A model generated the notes under the pieces. The model searched no databases and was not told the DNA's origin. It saw only the letters and a program-made list of their open reading frames with translations. Shown one piece after another: positions 33,965 to 36,490 of a stretch of 36,490 nt of DNA (the first letter of the stretch is position 1; each line of letters opens with the position of its first letter). The translations under genes and the position numbers were made by a program. This DNA comes from Odoribacter sp. (GTDB lineage Bacteria; Bacteroidota; Bacteroidia; Bacteroidales; Marinifilaceae): NCBI GenBank assembly GCA_020024465.1, contig JAHHTT010000020.1, forward strand, positions 1 through 36,490, given 5' to 3'.

Positions 33965-34894
33965 ATGATATACTATCGTAATTATGGACAGGATTTCCCG
34001 AACGGTTTTAAGAAAAGTATGTTCCCGTCTTTTCGGGACGGTTCGGCTCTGACGCGTTTGATTTATATCAATTGCGGATTGTTCTTTGCAGTCAGTGTGG
34101 TATATATTCCTTTTCTGCTCATGGGTTTTAAGGGGATATATTATGATGTGTTGCTCGAATGGCTGGGGGTGCCGGCAGATCCGGAAGGTCTGATTTATTG
34201 TCCCTGGACGCTCTTTACGTACATGTTTACCCATTTCGGTTTTTTTCATCTTTTGTTCAACATGTTGTGGCTCTATTGGTTCGGATCGCTTTTCCTGAAC
34301 CGTTTTACAGAGCGTCAACTGACGGGAGTGTATTTGCTGGGAGGGATTTCCGGTGCCGGTCTGTTTATCTTGAGTTACAATATCTTTCCCTATTTTGACG
34401 GGATAACGCGGCTTTTGTCCTGGACAATCGGAGCATCCGCATCGGTGATGGCAATCGTATTTGCCGTCTGTTTTCATTCGCCCCGGCAGCAGGTATATAT
34501 TTTTTTGATCGGTCCGGTAAGAATGATATATCTGGCATTGTTTACGGCCTTGATAGATCTTTTAAGCATACAGGGCGATAATGCCGGTGGCCACATTGCC
34601 CATCTGGGAGGGGCTTTTTTCGGTTGGCTGTTTGCCATGGGCATACGCAGCCGGCGGGATCTGGCTACTTGGATCACCCGGCCGGCGGACTGGTTCAGGC
34701 AAATGCCCCGGCGTAAAAAAATGCATGTCAGATACCGCCGTGCCGCATCCGGAATGAACGGAGGAGAAGGCAATGCCGATAAAAAAAGAGAGGATGCCCG
34801 GATAAATGAAATCCTGGACAAAATCTCCCGTTCAGGCTATGAAAGCCTGACCGGAGAAGAGAAGGCGCTGCTCTTTAAATCAGGGCGTAACTGA
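33965..34894 (+). CDS. Rhomboid-family intramembrane serine protease (second of two)
   Basis: A 309-residue rhomboid. H95-x-x-x-N99 is in HLLFNML, the catalytic serine S158 in IGASASVM, and the catalytic histidine H210 in GGHIAHLGG. The serine motif is GASA rather than the usual GASG. After the membrane domain comes a cytoplasmic basic tail. It ends with a short helical element (about 280-307, RINEILDKISRSGYESLTGE) that recurs in Bacteroidota rhomboids (DUF6576-like). It lacks the insertion of its neighbour, so the two are not simple duplicates. The next gene begins 18 bases later. Confidence 0.92.
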   Translation: MIYYRNYGQDFPNGFKKSMFPSFRDGSALTRLIYINCGLFFAVSVVYIPFLLMGFKGIYYDVLLEWLGVPADPEGLIYCPWTLFTYMFTHFGFFHLLFNMLWLYWFGSLFLNRFTERQLTGVYLLGGISGAGLFILSYNIFPYFDGITRLLSWTIGASASVMAIVFAVCFHSPRQQVYIFLIGPVRMIYLALFTALIDLLSIQGDNAGGHIAHLGGAFFGWLFAMGIRSRRDLATWITRPADWFRQMPRRKKMHVRYRRAASGMNGGEGNADKKREDARINEILDKISRSGYESLTGEEKALLFKSGRN

Positions 34895-34912
34895 CGTAAA
34901 AAGGAAAAAGGT

Positions 34913-35971
34913 ATGTTGAGGCTATTGGATAGGTTTTTGTGTATTCTTGCCTTTGTCTGCATGATAGCGCTTGTGGGGGCTTATCTGGCGCCCTATATCG
35001 ATCCGGACGATTTTATTCTGCCCGCTCTTTTAGGTCTGGCATATCCTTATCTGTTAATAGCCAATCTCTTCTTTTTATGTTGCTGGCTACTGGCTTGGCG
35101 GCGGAGATTCTGGCTGACATTTGCAGTGATTGCGGCAGGTATCCCTGCTTTTATGACTTATTACGGTACGGCTGACGTACAGGAAGCCGGTCCGGAAGCC
35201 AATCTTTCCGTACTTTCCTATAATGTCCGTTATTTTGATTGCTACGATTGGTCCGGTGACAGGCAAATCCGGAAGAAACTCCTTGATTATTTGAACGGAT
35301 ATGAAGGGGAGGTTGTCTGTCTGCAGGAATTTTCAATGAAGTCCGGCAGTGCGGAAGAAAAATGGCTGGTCGGGCAATTGAAGAAATATCCTTACTATTA
35401 TGTCCATGACAATACGGCCGTATTTTCCCGTGTGCCGATTATAAAAAAAGGGCATGTGGCTTTTGAAGGAAAGCATACGGGAGTCTGTCTCTATTGCGAT
35501 TTGAAACTTGGCCGCGACACGTTGCGTGTTTACAGCATTCATCTTGAATCCTATCGGCTTGGCAAGAAGGAACGGGATTTTGTGCGGCAGCTCCGACAGG
35601 GGGCGGGAGAAGGCGGATTTTCTGACGGAGTCCGTAATCTGGCAGCCCGGCTGATGGCGGCAAACCGGTGCCGTGCCGAACAGGCGGAGCAGATTCACCG
35701 CCATATACGGCGTTCGCCGTGGCCGGTTGTGGTGTGTGGCGATTTTAACGATACCCCGTTGTCTTATACTTACCGTAAAATCAAGACCGGGCTGGAAGAT
35801 GCCTTTATCGAGAGAGGGCGTGGTCTGGGCAACACCTATATCGGGGAATGGCCCTCTTTCCGTATCGATTATATTCTTCATTCCCCTCATTTAAAGACGC
35901 TGTCCTATCGGCGGGACTCGATGGTTTTGTCCGATCATTATCCCGTGCGTGCCCGTTTCTCTTTGAAATGA
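34913..35971 (+). CDS. Membrane-anchored endonuclease/exonuclease/phosphatase-family protein
   Basis: A 352-residue protein with three membrane helices (about residues 8-27, 37-60 and 66-85) followed by an EEP-fold domain. The active-site set is visible: N104 (SYNVRYFD), E139 (CLQEF), H210 (YSIHLES), D277 and N279 (CGDFNDTP), D319 (RIDYILHS), and D341-H342 (SDHYPV). The fold hydrolyses phosphodiester bonds of nucleic acids, phospholipids or sugar phosphates. The domain probably faces the periplasm, and its substrate is unknown. It is the last gene of the aspS run. Confidence 0.9.
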   Translation: MLRLLDRFLCILAFVCMIALVGAYLAPYIDPDDFILPALLGLAYPYLLIANLFFLCCWLLAWRRRFWLTFAVIAAGIPAFMTYYGTADVQEAGPEANLSVLSYNVRYFDCYDWSGDRQIRKKLLDYLNGYEGEVVCLQEFSMKSGSAEEKWLVGQLKKYPYYYVHDNTAVFSRVPIIKKGHVAFEGKHTGVCLYCDLKLGRDTLRVYSIHLESYRLGKKERDFVRQLRQGAGEGGFSDGVRNLAARLMAANRCRAEQAEQIHRHIRRSPWPVVVCGDFNDTPLSYTYRKIKTGLEDAFIERGRGLGNTYIGEWPSFRIDYILHSPHLKTLSYRRDSMVLSDHYPVRARFSLK

Positions 35972-36236
35972 TTCTGCCGGCGCTGTATGCCCGCACGGTT
36001 CCGGTACTTTTGAAACGGGACCGGATGAAAGGTTGTGAAGGAGGGAAGCTGTACGGAACGCTCCCCCCGTCGGAGTCCGTTCATGCACTCTCCCGCTCCC
36101 ACTCATCTCTTACGTTTTTCCGTTCTTAATCCGAAGTTTGTCCGAAGTTTGTCCGAACGACCGGCGAAAAGCAACGGGAAAGCTGCCTGCCACCTTGGGA
36201 GGAAGATAAGGGAGAGGTAATGCGTACCTAAGGCGG
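35972..36236. other. GC-rich gene-free stretch after the EEP gene
   Basis: About 265 bases with no convincing coding frame. It holds the tandem repeat listed separately and a short imperfect hairpin (GAACGCTCC around 36057 with GGAG and CGTTC near 36074-36084). No clear T-tailed terminator was found. Composition resembles the preceding genes and then drops sharply near 36236. Confidence 0.5.
36130..36158. repeat. 11-base tandem repeat TCCGAAGTTTG
   Basis: TCCGAAGTTTG occurs at 36130-36140 and 36141-36151 and is followed by the partial copy TCCGAAC (36152-36158). It lies in the gene-free GC-rich stretch. Confidence 0.75.
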
Positions 36237-36274
36237 AATAATTTTCATTACTGTTTCATTCATTCTTGTTTTAG

Positions 36275-36293
36275 TGTTCATTTTTAATGAACA
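36275..36293. repeat. 8-base inverted repeat at the composition boundary
   Basis: TGTTCATT and AATGAACA are perfect inverted copies separated by TTT. There is no thymine run on either side typical of a terminator. It lies just after the drop from GC-rich to AT-rich sequence and just before the spaced repeats at the right edge. Confidence 0.6.
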
Positions 36294-36313
36294 TTGGAAA
36301 ATATAAAATCGCT

Positions 36314-36425
36314 TGACCCACTATTATAAAATACCTCTGCCCCACCTTTATAATCAAAACTGCTCCACTTAAAATTATAATGAAAATTGACCCTATAGAA
36401 TTATGATATTCCAGAATTGCTCACC
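36314..36425. repeat. Array of degenerate TGNCCCAC repeats, possible insertion-sequence end
   Basis: Related units begin at 36314 (TGACCCAC), 36338 (TGCCCCAC), 36361 (TGCTCCAC), 36388 (TGACCCTA) and perhaps 36418 (TGCTCACC). Spacings are 24, 23, 27 and 30 bases. The first four are each followed by an AT-rich block close to TTATAAT. Spaced direct repeats of this kind occur at the ends of some insertion sequences, notably the IS21 family, where they bind transposase. No transposase gene is within the window, so the identification is tentative. Confidence 0.4.
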
Positions 36426-36490
36426 GGATAAAATTTTTAAAGAATGAAAATAAGAATCAAGCACATACTTTGTTGTTATCAGTCAGTAAT

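Noticed and set aside
33923..34477. Open frame of 184 codons on the minus strand inside the second rhomboid gene
   Set aside because: Entirely antisense to a gene with intact rhomboid catalytic motifs, and the translation shows no family.
36000..36025. TCCGGT/ACCGGA inverted repeat after the EEP gene as a terminator
   Set aside because: Only six base pairs with a 14-base loop and no run of thymines afterwards.
36275..36293. TGTTCATT-TTT-AATGAACA as a transcription terminator
   Set aside because: The stem is AT-rich and no thymine run follows on either strand. It is kept only as an inverted repeat.
1..36490. CRISPR arrays, rRNA or tRNA genes
   Set aside because: No regularly spaced identical repeats of CRISPR length and no recognisable tRNA or rRNA segments were seen on reading. 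The only spaced repeats are the short degenerate ones at the right edge.

Overview
The window is a stretch of a Bacteroidota chromosome, almost certainly order Bacteroidales. The evidence is a SusC/SusD outer-membrane uptake pair with companion lipoproteins, an RprX/RprY-type two-component system, a type I glutaminyl cyclase lipoprotein, a RicT/PSP1 protein with a basic tail, and promoters of the Bacteroidota form TTTG-N19-TAnnTTTG. Two textbook matches to that promoter are visible, upstream of the marR-like gene and of rprX. The family could be Odoribacteraceae (Butyricimonas/Odoribacter-like), but that is a guess from overall gene style.

Layout. (1) Positions 56-9705, minus strand: a MarR regulator, an ornithine-cyclodeaminase-family enzyme, SusC, SusD, a DUF4843-like lipoprotein, a PKD-like lipoprotein and one more lipoprotein, in that transcription order. 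Gaps are 5-70 bases and I see no internal promoter or terminator, so this looks like one roughly 9.6 kb uptake operon. Its single strong promoter has a palindrome lying exactly between its two boxes. (2) 9870-10241, minus: a small DMT/DUF486 membrane protein. (3) 10343-13264, plus: a compact ABC-type ATPase, a DUF4435/TOPRIM-like protein (a pairing reminiscent of the PARIS/OLD defence systems), then ruvB. (4) 13359-15616, plus: rprX-rprY, closed by a long hairpin. (5) 15765-20793, plus: cysS, glutaminyl cyclase, ung, Bax-inhibitor-1-like protein and class II fructose-bisphosphate aldolase as one tight operon with a strong terminator. (6) 20919-23798, plus: typA and asd, convergent with and overlapping a phosphopantetheinyl transferase on the minus strand. 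(7) 24669-26656, plus: a TonB-family protein and hflX, each followed by a terminator hairpin. (8) 26699-28542, minus: cvpA-like gene and tyrS. (9) 28705-35971, plus: aspS, DNA polymerase III delta', ricT, two rhomboid proteases and an endonuclease/exonuclease/phosphatase-family protein, tightly packed. (10) 35972-36490 has no gene. It changes from GC-rich to AT-rich near 36236, and the AT-rich part holds spaced TGNCCCAC-type repeats that may be the end of an insertion sequence.

Most of the window is ordinary core genome. The parts I consider most worth following are the ATPase-DUF4435 pair beside ruvB, the MarR-controlled SusCD locus with its linked amino-acid-type enzyme and cluster of palindromes, and the repeat array at the right edge. 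Base composition also shifts strongly: the left two thirds are AT-rich and the region from about 27 kb to 36.2 kb is much more GC-rich, although both carry core genes.
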